Assembly (NCBI RefSeq): GCF_020178975.1 | Contig: NZ_JAHXBU010000088.1 | Span: forward strand, 248,001-312,000 | Length of the DNA: 64,000 bases | Source of the DNA: Cesiribacter sp. SM1 | GTDB taxonomy: Bacteria > Bacteroidota > Bacteroidia > Cytophagales > Cyclobacteriaceae | Direction of reading: 5' to 3' | Shown here: positions 26,802 through 35,428 of the stretch, one piece after another | How positions within the stretch are numbered: position 1 is the first letter of the stretch | Layout of the letters: every line of letters starts with the position of its first letter | Translations under genes and position numbers: made by a program | Notes under the pieces: generated by a model | What the model was told of the DNA's origin: nothing | Databases searched by the model: none | Seen by the model: the letters and a program-made list of their open reading frames with translations, nothing else

Positions 26802-28802
26802 ATGGCAAATACTCCACAAGAGTTTGATTGGGAAAGTTACGAAACCAAAGGTTTCGGCGAAGGCTACTCTAAAAAGCAAAAAGAGGAACTCTCCCAGATG
26901 TATGAAAACACTCTTAATCAGGTAACTGAAAAAGAGGTTGTTAAAGGTACTGTAGTAGGCATCAACGACCGCGATGTTATCCTTAACATCGGCTTCAAAT
27001 CTGACGGTCTTGTTTCTGCCTCTGAATTCCGTGACCTGCCAAACCTGAAAATCGGCGACGAAGTAGAAGTATTCGTTGAAGAGCAGGAAAACGCTCTTGG
27101 TCAGCTGGTACTTTCCCGCAAAAAAGCGAAGATCGTACGTGCCTGGACCCTTATCCAGGAAGCCCTTGACCAGGACACAATCATTGAAGGTACTGTAAAG
27201 CGCCGCACCAAAGGTGGTCTGATCGTAGACATCTACGGTGTGGAAGCGTTCTTGCCAGGTTCACAAATCGACGTGAAGCCAATTCGCGATTTCGATGTGT
27301 ACGTAGGTAAGAAAATGGAGGTGAAGGTGATTAAGATCAACTACACCAACGACAACGTAGTTGTATCGCACAAAGTACTGATCGAGAAAGATCTTGAGAA
27401 GCAAAAGGCCGAGATCCTGGAGAACCTGGAAAAAGGTCAGGTACTCGAGGGTGTGATCAAAAACATGACCAACTTCGGTGTATTCATCGACCTTGGTGGT
27501 GTAGACGGTCTGCTTCACATTACAGATATCAGCTGGGGACGTATCAACCATCCGGAAGAAGTTCTGAACCTGGACGACAAAGTAAACGTGGTTGTACTCG
27601 ACTTTGACGAAGAGAAGAAGCGTATCAGCCTTGGCATGAAGCAGCTTACCCCGCATCCCTGGGATTCTCTGGGCGATCAGATCGAACCAGGTTCCAAAGT
27701 TGCAGGTAAAATCGTTAACGTTGCTGATTACGGCGCATTCCTGGAACTGATGCCAGGTGTTGAAGGCCTGATCCACGTAAGCGAAATGAGCTGGAGCCAG
27801 CACCTGCGCAACCCTGCCGACTTCGTGAAAGTAGGCGAGGAGCGTGAGGCAGTAGTGCTGACCATCGACCGCGATGAGCGTAAGATGTCTCTGGGTATCA
27901 AGCAGCTTTCTGAAGATCCTTGGACTAAGTCTGACGTTCTTACTAAATACGCTGTTGGTACCAAGCACACAGGTATCGTACGCAACCTGACTAACTTCGG
28001 CCTGTTCCTTGAGCTGGAAGAAGGTATCGACGGTCTTGTGCACGTATCTGACCTTAGCTGGACCCGCAAAATCAAGCACCCATCTGAGTTTATCAAAGTA
28101 GGTGAGGAGCTGGAAGTACAGGTTCTTGAGCTTGATGTTGATAACCGTCGTCTGGCACTGGGCCACAAGCAGCTTGAAGAAAACCCATGGGATACCTTCG
28201 AGACTATCTTTACCCTGGGTTCTGACCACAAGTGTACCATCATCAACAAAAACGATAAAGGTGCCGTTCTGGAGCTTCCTTATGGTATCGAGGGCTTTGC
28301 CCTGACCAAGAGCCTTCAGAAAGAAGATGGCAGCAAAGCTGAAGTAGGCGAAACGCTTGATTTCAAAGTAACCGAGTTTTCTAAAGACGATAAGCGCATT
28401 GTATTAAGCCACACTGCTACTTACCGTGAAGAAGAAAGCAAAGGCCTGAAGAAAGCCGCTCCTGCTAAAGGCGCTCCTGCCGCTGCCCCTGCTGCTACTT
28501 CTGCCCCAGCTGCTGGTGGTAAGAAGAAAGCTGCTGCCCCTGCAGCACAGGGCGGTGACTCAGGTGCTACCCTTGGTGATCTTGATGCACTAGCAAGCCT
28601 GAAAGAGCAAATGATGGAAAGCGAAGCCAAGCAGGCCAGCAAACCAGCAAATGCAAATGAAAAGGCGCCAAACATTGCCAACGAAGTATCTGAAGATTCA
28701 GAGCTAGTAGCTGACGCAGCCCCTGACAGGGCTAACGCCAAAGCGCTGAATGAACAGAAAGAAGCTGAAGAAGGCGACTCTGACGAAGAAACCAAAGCAT
28801 AA
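26802..28802 (+). CDS. rpsA: 30S ribosomal protein S1
   Basis: This 666-residue protein consists of repeated S1 RNA-binding domains, about five or six copies, seen from recurring blocks such as GVFIDLGGVDGLLHITDISWGR, each followed by DEEKKRISLGMKQL-type segments. The last 120 residues are low-complexity, rich in Ala, Pro, Lys and then Glu, and resemble the disordered tails of Bacteroidota S1 proteins. A frame start at 26772 exists, but the ATG at 26802 gives the normal N-terminus (MANTPQEFDW). Codon use is strongly biased and more regular than in neighbouring genes, as expected for a highly expressed ribosomal gene. Confidence 0.95.
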   Translation: MANTPQEFDWESYETKGFGEGYSKKQKEELSQMYENTLNQVTEKEVVKGTVVGINDRDVILNIGFKSDGLVSASEFRDLPNLKIGDEVEVFVEEQENALGQLVLSRKKAKIVRAWTLIQEALDQDTIIEGTVKRRTKGGLIVDIYGVEAFLPGSQIDVKPIRDFDVYVGKKMEVKVIKINYTNDNVVVSHKVLIEKDLEKQKAEILENLEKGQVLEGVIKNMTNFGVFIDLGGVDGLLHITDISWGRINHPEEVLNLDDKVNVVVLDFDEEKKRISLGMKQLTPHPWDSLGDQIEPGSKVAGKIVNVADYGAFLELMPGVEGLIHVSEMSWSQHLRNPADFVKVGEEREAVVLTIDRDERKMSLGIKQLSEDPWTKSDVLTKYAVGTKHTGIVRNLTNFGLFLELEEGIDGLVHVSDLSWTRKIKHPSEFIKVGEELEVQVLELDVDNRRLALGHKQLEENPWDTFETIFTLGSDHKCTIINKNDKGAVLELPYGIEGFALTKSLQKEDGSKAEVGETLDFKVTEFSKDDKRIVLSHTATYREEESKGLKKAAPAKGAPAAAPAATSAPAAGGKKKAAAPAAQGGDSGATLGDLDALASLKEQMMESEAKQASKPANANEKAPNIANEVSEDSELVADAAPDRANAKALNEQKEAEEGDSDEETKA

Positions 28803-28831
28803 GCTTTAGTACGCTTTGTACGCTTATATTG

Positions 28832-28863
28832 AAAGCACCTCCGGTTAGGGGGTGCTTTTTTTA
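28832..28863 (+). terminator. Terminator of rpsA
   Basis: AAAGCACCTCC pairs with GGGGGTGCTTT around GGTTA, and a T run follows. Confidence 0.85.
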
Positions 28864-28961
28864 TTTCGGTAGTATTGTGCTGGTAGATAAGGGTTTGTGG
28901 CGTTTCAGGCCTTGAAAGCTGAAAAAGATTAGCTTCCGTAGATTTAAAAAAGCCCAAAGGG

Positions 28962-28992
28962 TTTTGCAGATCCGGCTAAAGTGTTAAATTTG
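28962..28992 (+). promoter_or_regulatory. Promoter of the tRNA-Cys gene
   Basis: TTTTG at 28962-28966 and TAAATTTG at 28985-28992 match both Bacteroidota elements with an 18-base spacer. The expected start is about 13 bases before the mature tRNA. Confidence 0.7.
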
Positions 28993-29011
28993 CATTCCCA
29001 TTCAACACCAA

Positions 29012-29082
29012 GGTCTCGTGGCCGAGTGGCTAGGCAAGGCTCTGCAAAAGCCTCTACAGCGGTTCGAATCCGCTCGAGACCT
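29012..29082 (+). tRNA. tRNA-Cys (anticodon GCA)
   Basis: This is a 71-base cloverleaf. The acceptor stem GGTCTCG pairs with CGAGACC, followed by discriminator T, the U73 expected for cysteine tRNA. The anticodon arm AGGCT-CTGCAAA-AGCCT places GCA in the loop, and the T arm contains GGTTCGAATCC. CCA is not encoded. A promoter lies just upstream and a terminator just downstream. Confidence 0.95.
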
Positions 29083-29097
29083 CACACAATCAGACGC

Positions 29098-29136
29098 AAA
29101 ACCCTGTAAGCTTAAAGCTTGCAGGGTTTTTTGTTT
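29098..29136 (+). terminator. Terminator of the tRNA-Cys gene
   Basis: AAACCCTG pairs with CAGGGTTT, with a further AAGC/GCTT pairing inside, followed by a T run. Confidence 0.8.
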
Positions 29137-29138
29137 TA

Positions 29139-29306
29139 TCACATGATGGATGTCGGCATATTTTTTGGATCAGGCAGCATGTCCGGGTTGATGTTCTGTG
29201 ATTCACTCCGCAGCCATACCTCCAGGTCTGGGTAGTTAGTCTCTAAAGGCTTTCCTTGAAACACTGGCAGCGGTTTTTTTTGTGTATTATTGAGTAACTG
29301 ATGGAA
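29139..29306 (-). pseudogene. Possible C-terminal remnant of a lost gene beside tRNA-Cys
   Basis: A 55-codon open stretch on the minus strand has no start codon at its upstream end, which is closed by TAA at 29307-29309. Its composition is protein-like: PVFQGKPLETNYPDLEVW and then NPDMLPDPKNMPTSIM before TGA. It starts directly after the tRNA terminator. The upstream AT-rich 380 bases hold no gene. A decayed gene tail or relic of an element inserted next to the tRNA is possible, but chance cannot be excluded and I recognise no family. Confidence 0.3.
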
Positions 29307-29689
29307 TTATGTTCTGGATTCTGCAGTCAAACCTGGTGGTGCATTGGAAAAATGCAATGTAGTATTTCGCTGTAATGATATAGATGAACGGTTCAAACAT
29401 TGCTATTCATTTGATAGATGGTATTGTTATTCTAAAAAAAAAGTTTCTGCTGCTGAACCACTTGTTTTGAGGAGCTAAGACAGTTTTAGCCTGTATTTTC
29501 CATTAGCACCCTTTTTTTAGCACAACTATCTTTTTGCTTCAGCGTGTAATCAGACTGACTTCAGATGAATTTATTAATATCTGAAGCGAGGTACTTTTTG
29601 ATGTATGAGATGATGTTGAATACTTGTGCATTATTTAATGCTATTGAATAAGTACAAAATTCCTTAGGTATGTAATACAGCCTGAATTA
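29307..29689. other. AT-rich intergenic region without a recognisable gene
   Basis: This stretch has several T and A runs and no open frame with coding character on either strand. It separates the possible gene remnant beside tRNA-Cys from the DUF2382 stress-protein gene. I see nothing else in it apart from the promoter element that follows. Confidence 0.5.
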
Positions 29690-29697
29690 TACATTTG
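29690..29697 (+). promoter_or_regulatory. Promoter -7 element of the DUF2382 gene
   Basis: TACATTTG fits the Bacteroidota -7 consensus 35 bases before the start codon. No TTG lies at the normal distance upstream, so a different sigma factor or an activator may be needed. Confidence 0.45.
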
Positions 29698-29732
29698 AAG
29701 TCTTTAAAATTTTTTGTGAACAAAACAGTAAG

Positions 29733-30506
29733 ATGATGAACCAGGATAGCATGAAACAAACAGTTATAGGTATCTATAACGATCGAAATAAAGCCATTGA
29801 GGCAGAGCAGGCGCTGATTCGTAGTGGCTTCCAGAAAGAAACGGTAGATATATCCAGAGGCAACACTGGCCAGGCAGAATCTTCTGGCAGCAGCAAACAT
29901 AAAGGTTTCTTTGCATCGCTGTTCGGTAGCGATGATGAAGTGCAGAGTTATTCAGCCGCTGCAGATCGCGGTACAGTAGTTACTGTGCATGCCACTTCCA
30001 GAAATGAAGCAGAGCGTGCTGCTGTAATCCTTGATAAATTTGGAAGTATTGAAATAGGCGATTCACGGCAGAACAGCCGTGCCGGTGCAGGATCGGCCTC
30101 TGGCTATACCCAAGAGGCAACAGGCGATATGTCTATTCCTGTAATTGAAGAAAACATGCAGGTAGGCAAACGTGATGTTGAAACCGGAAGCACGCGTATC
30201 AGAAGCCGAATTATTGAGCGTCCGGTTGAGGAACATTTACGTCTGCGCGAAGAGCACGTAACGGTAGACCGCCATCCAGTAAACCGTCCGGCCAGCGAAG
30301 CCGACCTGAATGCCTTTAAGGATACCACCATTGAGGCCCATGAGCATGCTGAAGTGCCAATAGTGAAGAAAGAGGCCAGGGTGGTAGAAGAAGTCAACAT
30401 TCAAAAAGAGGTAAGCGAGCACGATGAGACCATTCGTGGCTCGGTACGCAAACAGGATGTTGATGTGGATAGAATCGATGCTGATAAGGATCGTAATCGT
30501 AAATAG
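29733..30506 (+). CDS. Stress-type protein with YsnF/AvaK (DUF2382) domain
   Basis: This 257-residue soluble protein has two parts. Residues 1-110 resemble the general stress protein 17M-like domain (TVIGIYNDRNKAIEAEQALIRSG, with repeated TVVTVHATSRNEAERAA). Residues 130-250 form a DUF2382/YsnF domain with the regular pattern SIPVIEENMQVGKRDVETG, EEHLRLREEHVTVDRHPVNR and EVPIVKKEARVVEEVNIQKE. Such proteins are often induced by heat, desiccation or oxidative stress, but their biochemical role is unknown. The gene is transcribed alone and ends with a terminator. A second ATG two codons into the frame is an alternative start. Confidence 0.85.
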   Translation: MMNQDSMKQTVIGIYNDRNKAIEAEQALIRSGFQKETVDISRGNTGQAESSGSSKHKGFFASLFGSDDEVQSYSAAADRGTVVTVHATSRNEAERAAVILDKFGSIEIGDSRQNSRAGAGSASGYTQEATGDMSIPVIEENMQVGKRDVETGSTRIRSRIIERPVEEHLRLREEHVTVDRHPVNRPASEADLNAFKDTTIEAHEHAEVPIVKKEARVVEEVNIQKEVSEHDETIRGSVRKQDVDVDRIDADKDRNRK

Positions 30507-30547
30507 TGAAACAGGCTCTTTAAAAAATAGTCTAGAGTCAATAAATG

Positions 30548-30582
30548 AAGGGGCGACAGTTGTTAACTGTTGCCCCTTTTTA
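30548..30582 (+). terminator. Terminator of the DUF2382 gene
   Basis: AAGGGGCGACAGTT pairs with AACTGTTGCCCCTT, with one G-T pair, around a three-base loop, followed by a T run. Confidence 0.85.
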
Positions 30583-30595
30583 TTGCTCCATTTAC

Positions 30596-30603
30596 TACCT
30601 TTG
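30596..30603 (+). promoter_or_regulatory. Promoter -7 element upstream of the APH-type kinase gene
   Basis: TACCTTTG matches the -7 consensus. A TTG at 30570-30572 lies 23 bases upstream, inside the preceding terminator. The implied leader of about 120 bases contains a 24-codon open frame at 30640-30714. Confidence 0.45.
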
Positions 30604-30729
30604 ATTTTTGTTTTGAGTCTTCAGCTATCTAGCGCAGCGATGGCAAAATACCAGCGCTCCAACAGCTGTGTGCTGCTATATCGTACCTCTTCCGGCACTT
30701 TGCCACCGAGATAAAAAGATCATTGGCCT

Positions 30730-31722
30730 ATGTCTCAGATATTTCCTACAGCTTACTCTACCTTTTGTACAACTGCCCTGGCTGGGCTGGTTTCAGAGAA
30801 TTATGGTTTAAGCGAAGCTGGCTGTAAGATGTTGCTTCGAGGCGTAGGAGATACCTATCTCATTCAGGCAGCGGAGGGCAGGTTTATTCTGCGGGTCTAT
30901 CGTTCTTCACACCGCAACTATGCACAAATAAAAGCAGAGACTGAACTGCTGATGGCTTTGAAAGAGGCCCGTGTAGCTGTTTCTTATCCCATTACGGATC
31001 TGGCGGGGAATCAGATCCAGAGGATTCAGGCTGCTGAAGGAGAACGGCATGCGGTTCTGTTTACTTACGCCCCGGGTAAAGCATATACTGTACTCAATGA
31101 TAAGCAGCTGGGTGAGCTGGGGCGCCAGATGGCTCGCTTTCATGATGTTTCGTCGGCGATTGATCTTGGTAATTCGCGCTGGTGCTTTAACCTGGAAACG
31201 ACGCTCTTTAAACCCCTGGCAGGACTTAAACCTTTTTTTGCTGAAGATCCCGAAACCTACGAATGGTTATGTGGCGCAGCCAGCAGGGTACAGCATAAGT
31301 TGTCAACGCTGAATACGGCTGCATTTTCCGCAGGTTATTGCCACTTCGACTTTATGCCTAAGAATTTCCATTTCGATGGTGATAAAGTTACTTTATTCGA
31401 CTTTGACTTTTTTGGCCATGGATGGCTTATCAATGATGTAATGACCTTTAGGCAACACCTCTGCCTCGAGGTACATTATGGAAAGGCCGTGCAGGAGGAA
31501 GCAGACAAAGCATATTCCACTTTCCTGGAGGGTTACAGGGAGTACCGTTCCTTGAGTGAAGATGAACTGGCAGCTGTGCCTTACCTGGGGCTGGGGTTCT
31601 GGCTCTTTTACCTCCATTTTTACACCACACATGATCAGTTCTACCCCTTGCTGCAGCCTTTGCAGCTTAAAGCACGCACTGCCCTGATCAGGCAGTTAAT
31701 GGAGAGATACTGGAAAGACTAA
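30730..31722 (+). CDS. Aminoglycoside phosphotransferase-fold kinase
   Basis: This 330-residue cytoplasmic protein has the APH/choline kinase fold. The N-lobe contains LLRGVGDTYLIQ and RFILRVYRSS (nucleotide-contacting Lys replaced by Arg in this reading). The C-lobe has the catalytic loop CHFDFMPKNFHF, matching HxDxxxxN, and the metal-binding FDFDFFGHGW. Relatives include homoserine kinase type II and hydroxylysine or aminosugar kinases, so a role in small-molecule phosphorylation is likely and drug resistance is not implied. Substrate unknown. It is monocistronic. Confidence 0.85.
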   Translation: MSQIFPTAYSTFCTTALAGLVSENYGLSEAGCKMLLRGVGDTYLIQAAEGRFILRVYRSSHRNYAQIKAETELLMALKEARVAVSYPITDLAGNQIQRIQAAEGERHAVLFTYAPGKAYTVLNDKQLGELGRQMARFHDVSSAIDLGNSRWCFNLETTLFKPLAGLKPFFAEDPETYEWLCGAASRVQHKLSTLNTAAFSAGYCHFDFMPKNFHFDGDKVTLFDFDFFGHGWLINDVMTFRQHLCLEVHYGKAVQEEADKAYSTFLEGYREYRSLSEDELAAVPYLGLGFWLFYLHFYTTHDQFYPLLQPLQLKARTALIRQLMERYWKD

Positions 31723-31874
31723 TACCGAAGATGCCGCCTTGGGCTCCTATTGCCTGTTCAATGGCGGGACTATTAACTGTATGAGGACCTAATAAGTACT
31801 TTTTCAACGTGCGTTATGGATTAGAGAGCTACTGCTAATCTGCTTGTTATCATCTTCTACAGCTAAATACAAGC

Positions 31875-31966
31875 TGTCATTCCCCTGAGGAGATCTGTTT
31901 GCTTTTAGAGATGAAATCACCATATCTGCTTTTGGCTGACAGATCCCCGCCTGCGCGGGGATGACG
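31875..31966. repeat. REP-like palindromic intergenic element
   Basis: The core ATCCCCGC-CTGC-GCGGGGAT (31943-31962) is a perfect inverted repeat. An outer arm GTCATTCCCC near 31876-31885 is complementary, with one extra base, to GGGGATGAC at 31957-31965. Such GC-rich palindromes with a GTCAT/ATGAC border are typical of dispersed extragenic repeats. The rest of the 31723-32191 gap has no gene. Other copies cannot be tested inside this window. Confidence 0.5.
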
Positions 31967-32191
31967 ATCAAGGAGCAGTTGACGCTGATGCTAAACCCAT
32001 AACTCACTTTGTTAAGGTATCTGGAAATCCCTGGCCATAGCGCTACATTTTTGCTGTACCGGTTACGGTGATAAGTATTAAGAAACCCCTGATTTTATCT
32101 CTGTTTGTACTCACACGTAAGTTTTAACTTTTATAGTAGTGAGCAGTTGTTTAAGTGATTGAATCTGGATTGAGTCAGCTTTGATGAATTT

Positions 32192-33289
32192 ATGCATAAA
32201 GATAATGCTTTAGGGGCGCTAAGCTTTTTAGAAGAGGTTGCTGAACGCACTTCGCAGGTTGTTTTTGGTTATGATATAGCTTCTAACCGCTTTATTTACC
32301 TGAATCCGTCCTTTGAGGTGGTCTGGAACAAAACCAGGGAAAGTGTGTATGCTAACCCGGCTGTGCTGCTTGAAGCTGTTCATCCGGAAGATAAAGCGTT
32401 TATCAGAGATACCTATCAGAAGCTTCTGATGGGAACAGTGAAAAAAGAGGTGGAATTTAGAATAGTTGTTGCCGGCAAATTTGTACGGTGGCTATACCTA
32501 AGCCCTTTGCTTTTACAACAGGAGGGTGGCCAACAATTGATAGCAGGCTTTGTAGAGGATCGAACAATTCAGCGTGAAAACCAGGCCTATGTACAGAAAT
32601 TTGCTGCCAGGAAAAATTCTCTGCTGGAAATTCTCTCCCATGATCTGTCGGGCCCGCTAAGCAACATCCAGGGACTGTCCTCACTCCTGATCAAAGAGCT
32701 TCAGGAGTATAACAACCCCAGGCTTGATAAGCTGGTGGAAATGGTTGCCAGCACAAGCGAGCGAAGCATTGGTATGATCCGTGAATTTGTAAAACAGGAA
32801 TTTATGGAGTCGGTAAATGTGGAGCTGATCAGGGAAAGAACTGACCTTGTTGGAATGATCAAGCAGGTGCTAAGCCAGTACCAGGCATCAGGGGAGGATC
32901 TTGGCAAAACCTTTAACTATGTAACCTCTGATGATGAGATTTATGCCGAAGTGGATGAGTATAAGCTTAACCAGGTGGTGAATAACCTGATTTCTAATGC
33001 TATAAAATTTACACCGGATGGCGGTACCATCACCATCAGTATAGCAGACAAGCAGGAGAATGTATTAATAACGGTTGCTGATAACGGCATTGGCATCCCT
33101 GCCAAATATCATCAAAACCTTTTTGAAAAATTTACCAAAGCCAAAAGAACAGGCCTGAAAGGGGAGCCATCTCTCGGGCTTGGCATGTCACTGATCAAAA
33201 CCATTGTGGAGTGGCACAGGGGCAGGATCTGGTTTGACAGCGTAGAACGTAAAGGTTCGACCTTCTATATTGAACTGCCAAAAGAGTAG
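32192..33289 (+). CDS. Soluble PAS-domain sensor histidine kinase, copy A
   Basis: This 365-residue protein has no membrane segment. Residues 15-125 form a PAS fold (QVVFGYDIASNRFIYLNPSFEVVW with AVHPEDKAF). The HisKA domain carries the phosphorylated His at residue 150 in EILSHDLSGPL, and the ATPase domain shows NNLISNAIKFTPDGG, DNGIGIP and GLGMSLI. It is the convergent partner and close relative of the kinase at 33404-34501: both are 365 residues and align without gaps, with the phospho-His at the same position. No response regulator is encoded next to it. It probably senses an intracellular or redox cue and signals to a regulator elsewhere. Confidence 0.92.
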   Translation: MHKDNALGALSFLEEVAERTSQVVFGYDIASNRFIYLNPSFEVVWNKTRESVYANPAVLLEAVHPEDKAFIRDTYQKLLMGTVKKEVEFRIVVAGKFVRWLYLSPLLLQQEGGQQLIAGFVEDRTIQRENQAYVQKFAARKNSLLEILSHDLSGPLSNIQGLSSLLIKELQEYNNPRLDKLVEMVASTSERSIGMIREFVKQEFMESVNVELIRERTDLVGMIKQVLSQYQASGEDLGKTFNYVTSDDEIYAEVDEYKLNQVVNNLISNAIKFTPDGGTITISIADKQENVLITVADNGIGIPAKYHQNLFEKFTKAKRTGLKGEPSLGLGMSLIKTIVEWHRGRIWFDSVERKGSTFYIELPKE

Positions 33290-33403
33290 TGAGTGGCCTG
33301 CTGCAACAGGAGATATTGAAAGGCCCTTCCTGATGTGATCAGTATAGTTTTCGTTGTTGTTCAACTTTTCAAAAAAAGACGACTTACCAAGTAGCTGTTA
33401 TGG

Positions 33404-34501
33404 CTATGTTTTAGGAAGCTCTATGTAAAAGGTGGAGCCTTTGTTTTCTTCACTCTCAAACCAGATACTGCCCCCGTGCCACTCTACAATGGTTTTAACT
33501 ATGGACATACCTAAGCCAACAGAGGGTTCACCTTTAAGCCCTTTTCTACGGGCATTGGTGAATTTATCGAACAGTCTTTCATGAAACCTGGCGGGAATGC
33601 CAATGCCGTTGTCGGCGATAGAAAATAAAACAGAAGCCTGCCTGTCTTCTACACTTAAGGCAATTTGGCCCCCATCAGGGGTGAATTTAAGGGCGTTACT
33701 GATAAGATTATTAATAACCTGCCGGAACTTGATGTCGTCAACCTGTAGGTAGATTTTTTCATGGGAGCACTGCAGACTAAAGGTTTTACCTAAGTGATCT
33801 GCTGAAGTTTTATACTCCCCAATTATCTCATTAAACTTTTCTACAATATCAACCCGCTTTTTGATTACATGGGTGGTAGTAGTCTCCAGGAACTCATGAG
33901 CAACAAACTCACGTATCAGCCGAATACTTCTTTCACTGGTATTACTGATAATGGCAATCATTTGTGCCAGCTCCGGATCTTCATTTACCTGGGACTTTTC
34001 TGCAATAAGGGCAGATGCCATTTTAATGTTATTCAGGGGGCCTGCCAGATCATGGGCAAGAATTTCCAGGATTGAGTTTTTCTTGGCAGTGAATTTTTTT
34101 GTGTATTCATCTTTTTCCTTCTGCTCAGTTTTATCTTCTGCGGATCCTGTTAAAAGGGGCTTCCCCAGGGCTTGGTCATCTATAAATGCATTTAAGGTCA
34201 ACCAGCGTACACTGCCATCAGAAAGCAAAATGCGGAATTCTATATCTTTCTTGATTTCGCCACTTACTATCTTTTGGTATTCTGATTGGAGGTATTCCTT
34301 GTCGGCAGGATGAATACTATCCAAAAGCAGTGAGGGATTGGCTTTTACGCTGCTTCTACTCTTTTTCCAGACTTGCTCAAATGCCGGGCTAAGGTATATA
34401 AATCTGTTACCTTCTATATCGTAAGAAAAAATAATCTGCAAAGTACGTTCTGCAAATTGTTCCAGTGACCGAAGGTAACCAGGTTGATCTGAGTTTTGCA
34501 T
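33404..34501 (-). CDS. Soluble PAS-domain sensor histidine kinase, copy B
   Basis: This 365-residue protein has no membrane segment. The PAS domain spans about 15-125 (QIIFSYDIEGNRFIYLSPAFEQVW), the phosphorylated His is residue 150 in EILAHDLAGPL, and the ATPase motifs NNLISNALKFTPDGG, DNGIGIP and GLGMSIV are present. It is a duplicate of the kinase at 32192-33289, in inverted tail-to-tail orientation with 114 bases between the two stops. On the minus strand it follows the LuxR-type regulator by 253 bases, so an association with that regulator is possible but not shown. Confidence 0.92.
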   Translation of the reverse strand: MQNSDQPGYLRSLEQFAERTLQIIFSYDIEGNRFIYLSPAFEQVWKKSRSSVKANPSLLLDSIHPADKEYLQSEYQKIVSGEIKKDIEFRILLSDGSVRWLTLNAFIDDQALGKPLLTGSAEDKTEQKEKDEYTKKFTAKKNSILEILAHDLAGPLNNIKMASALIAEKSQVNEDPELAQMIAIISNTSERSIRLIREFVAHEFLETTTTHVIKKRVDIVEKFNEIIGEYKTSADHLGKTFSLQCSHEKIYLQVDDIKFRQVINNLISNALKFTPDGGQIALSVEDRQASVLFSIADNGIGIPARFHERLFDKFTNARRKGLKGEPSVGLGMSIVKTIVEWHGGSIWFESEENKGSTFYIELPKT

Positions 34502-34754
34502 TTAAGGAATGAGTTAGAACTGTTGAAGCGTATGGTCCACGTATCAAACTCTGTAACCCTAGATTTGGTTCTGTATGTTTTTTAAGCGTAATGTAGGCTC
34601 TGTTTAAATTACAGATAAATAATCAGCCCGGGGAGTTAGCTGGTATAGATAGTTTTATACCCTTAGATGCTTATGTTTGAGGATAAGGATCACTGCAAGC
34701 ACATCAGAAAGTAGATCTGAACAGGGGTAACCACTGCAATGTTTTTCAAAGCGC

Positions 34755-35381
34755 TTATATAAGTTTATCTTTCTTAGCCTTCTCCAGGGCTTCATATTTG
34801 GTGTTCACCTCCAGTTTGGAATAAATGCTTTTGATGTGGCTCCTGGAAGTTTCGTTGGTAATGCCCAGGCTTTTGGCAATCATGCTGTAGCTTTTACCAC
34901 GGGCCAGCTCCTGCAGTACTTCCATTTCGCGTTTGGTGAGTGGGGTGTAGGTGCTGGTTTGAAAGGAGCTGATTACCATGCGGGCAATTTTGGTGCTCAT
35001 AGGAGCACCACCTGAAAGCACCTCGTTAATAGCATTCAGGATCTCCATATAGTTTGAATTCTTGGTGATATAGCCTGTTGCGCCGGCACAGAGAGCCTGA
35101 AACACCAGCTCACTGTCTTCGTGCACAGAGATTATGATAAACTGGCACCTGGCGTTTATTCTGCGCATTTCACGAATGGCTTCAATTCCGTTCATGCCCG
35201 GCAGGCCAATATCCATGAGCACAATATGCGGATTTTCCTGCTCCATTAGCACAATGGCCTCTTCGGCAGTTTCGTGCAGGCCCACAACCATATACTTATC
35301 AATGCTATTCAGCAATGTGGCAAAACCTTCCCGTACAGCAGTGTTGTCTTCCACTATTGCTATGCGTGTTCTAAGACTCAT
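34755..35381 (-). CDS. NarL/LuxR-family response regulator
   Basis: This 208-residue protein has a receiver domain (1-120) with the acidic pair Glu11-Asp12 and the phosphorylated Asp57 in HIVLMDIGLPGMNG. The C-terminal LuxR-type helix-turn-helix reads LTKREMEVLQELARGKSYSMIAKSLGI and SRSHIKSIYSKL. It is encoded 47 bases after the propeller-domain kinase on the same strand, and the two form a two-component pair. The likely target is the divergent SusC/SusD pair, since a repeated motif lies between the kinase and susC. Confidence 0.95.
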   Translation of the reverse strand: MSLRTRIAIVEDNTAVREGFATLLNSIDKYMVVGLHETAEEAIVLMEQENPHIVLMDIGLPGMNGIEAIREMRRINARCQFIIISVHEDSELVFQALCAGATGYITKNSNYMEILNAINEVLSGGAPMSTKIARMVISSFQTSTYTPLTKREMEVLQELARGKSYSMIAKSLGITNETSRSHIKSIYSKLEVNTKYEALEKAKKDKLI

Positions 35382-35428
35382 TTAATTATACGTTTCTTAT
35401 GTATGTTCAATCAGCGGTAAAATAAGGC

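Noticed and set aside
27261-28229. Long open frame (322 codons) on the minus strand opposite rpsA
   Set aside because: It is the antisense shadow of a strongly codon-biased ribosomal gene. The translation shows no known fold or motif, and S1 domain structure on the plus strand is unmistakable.
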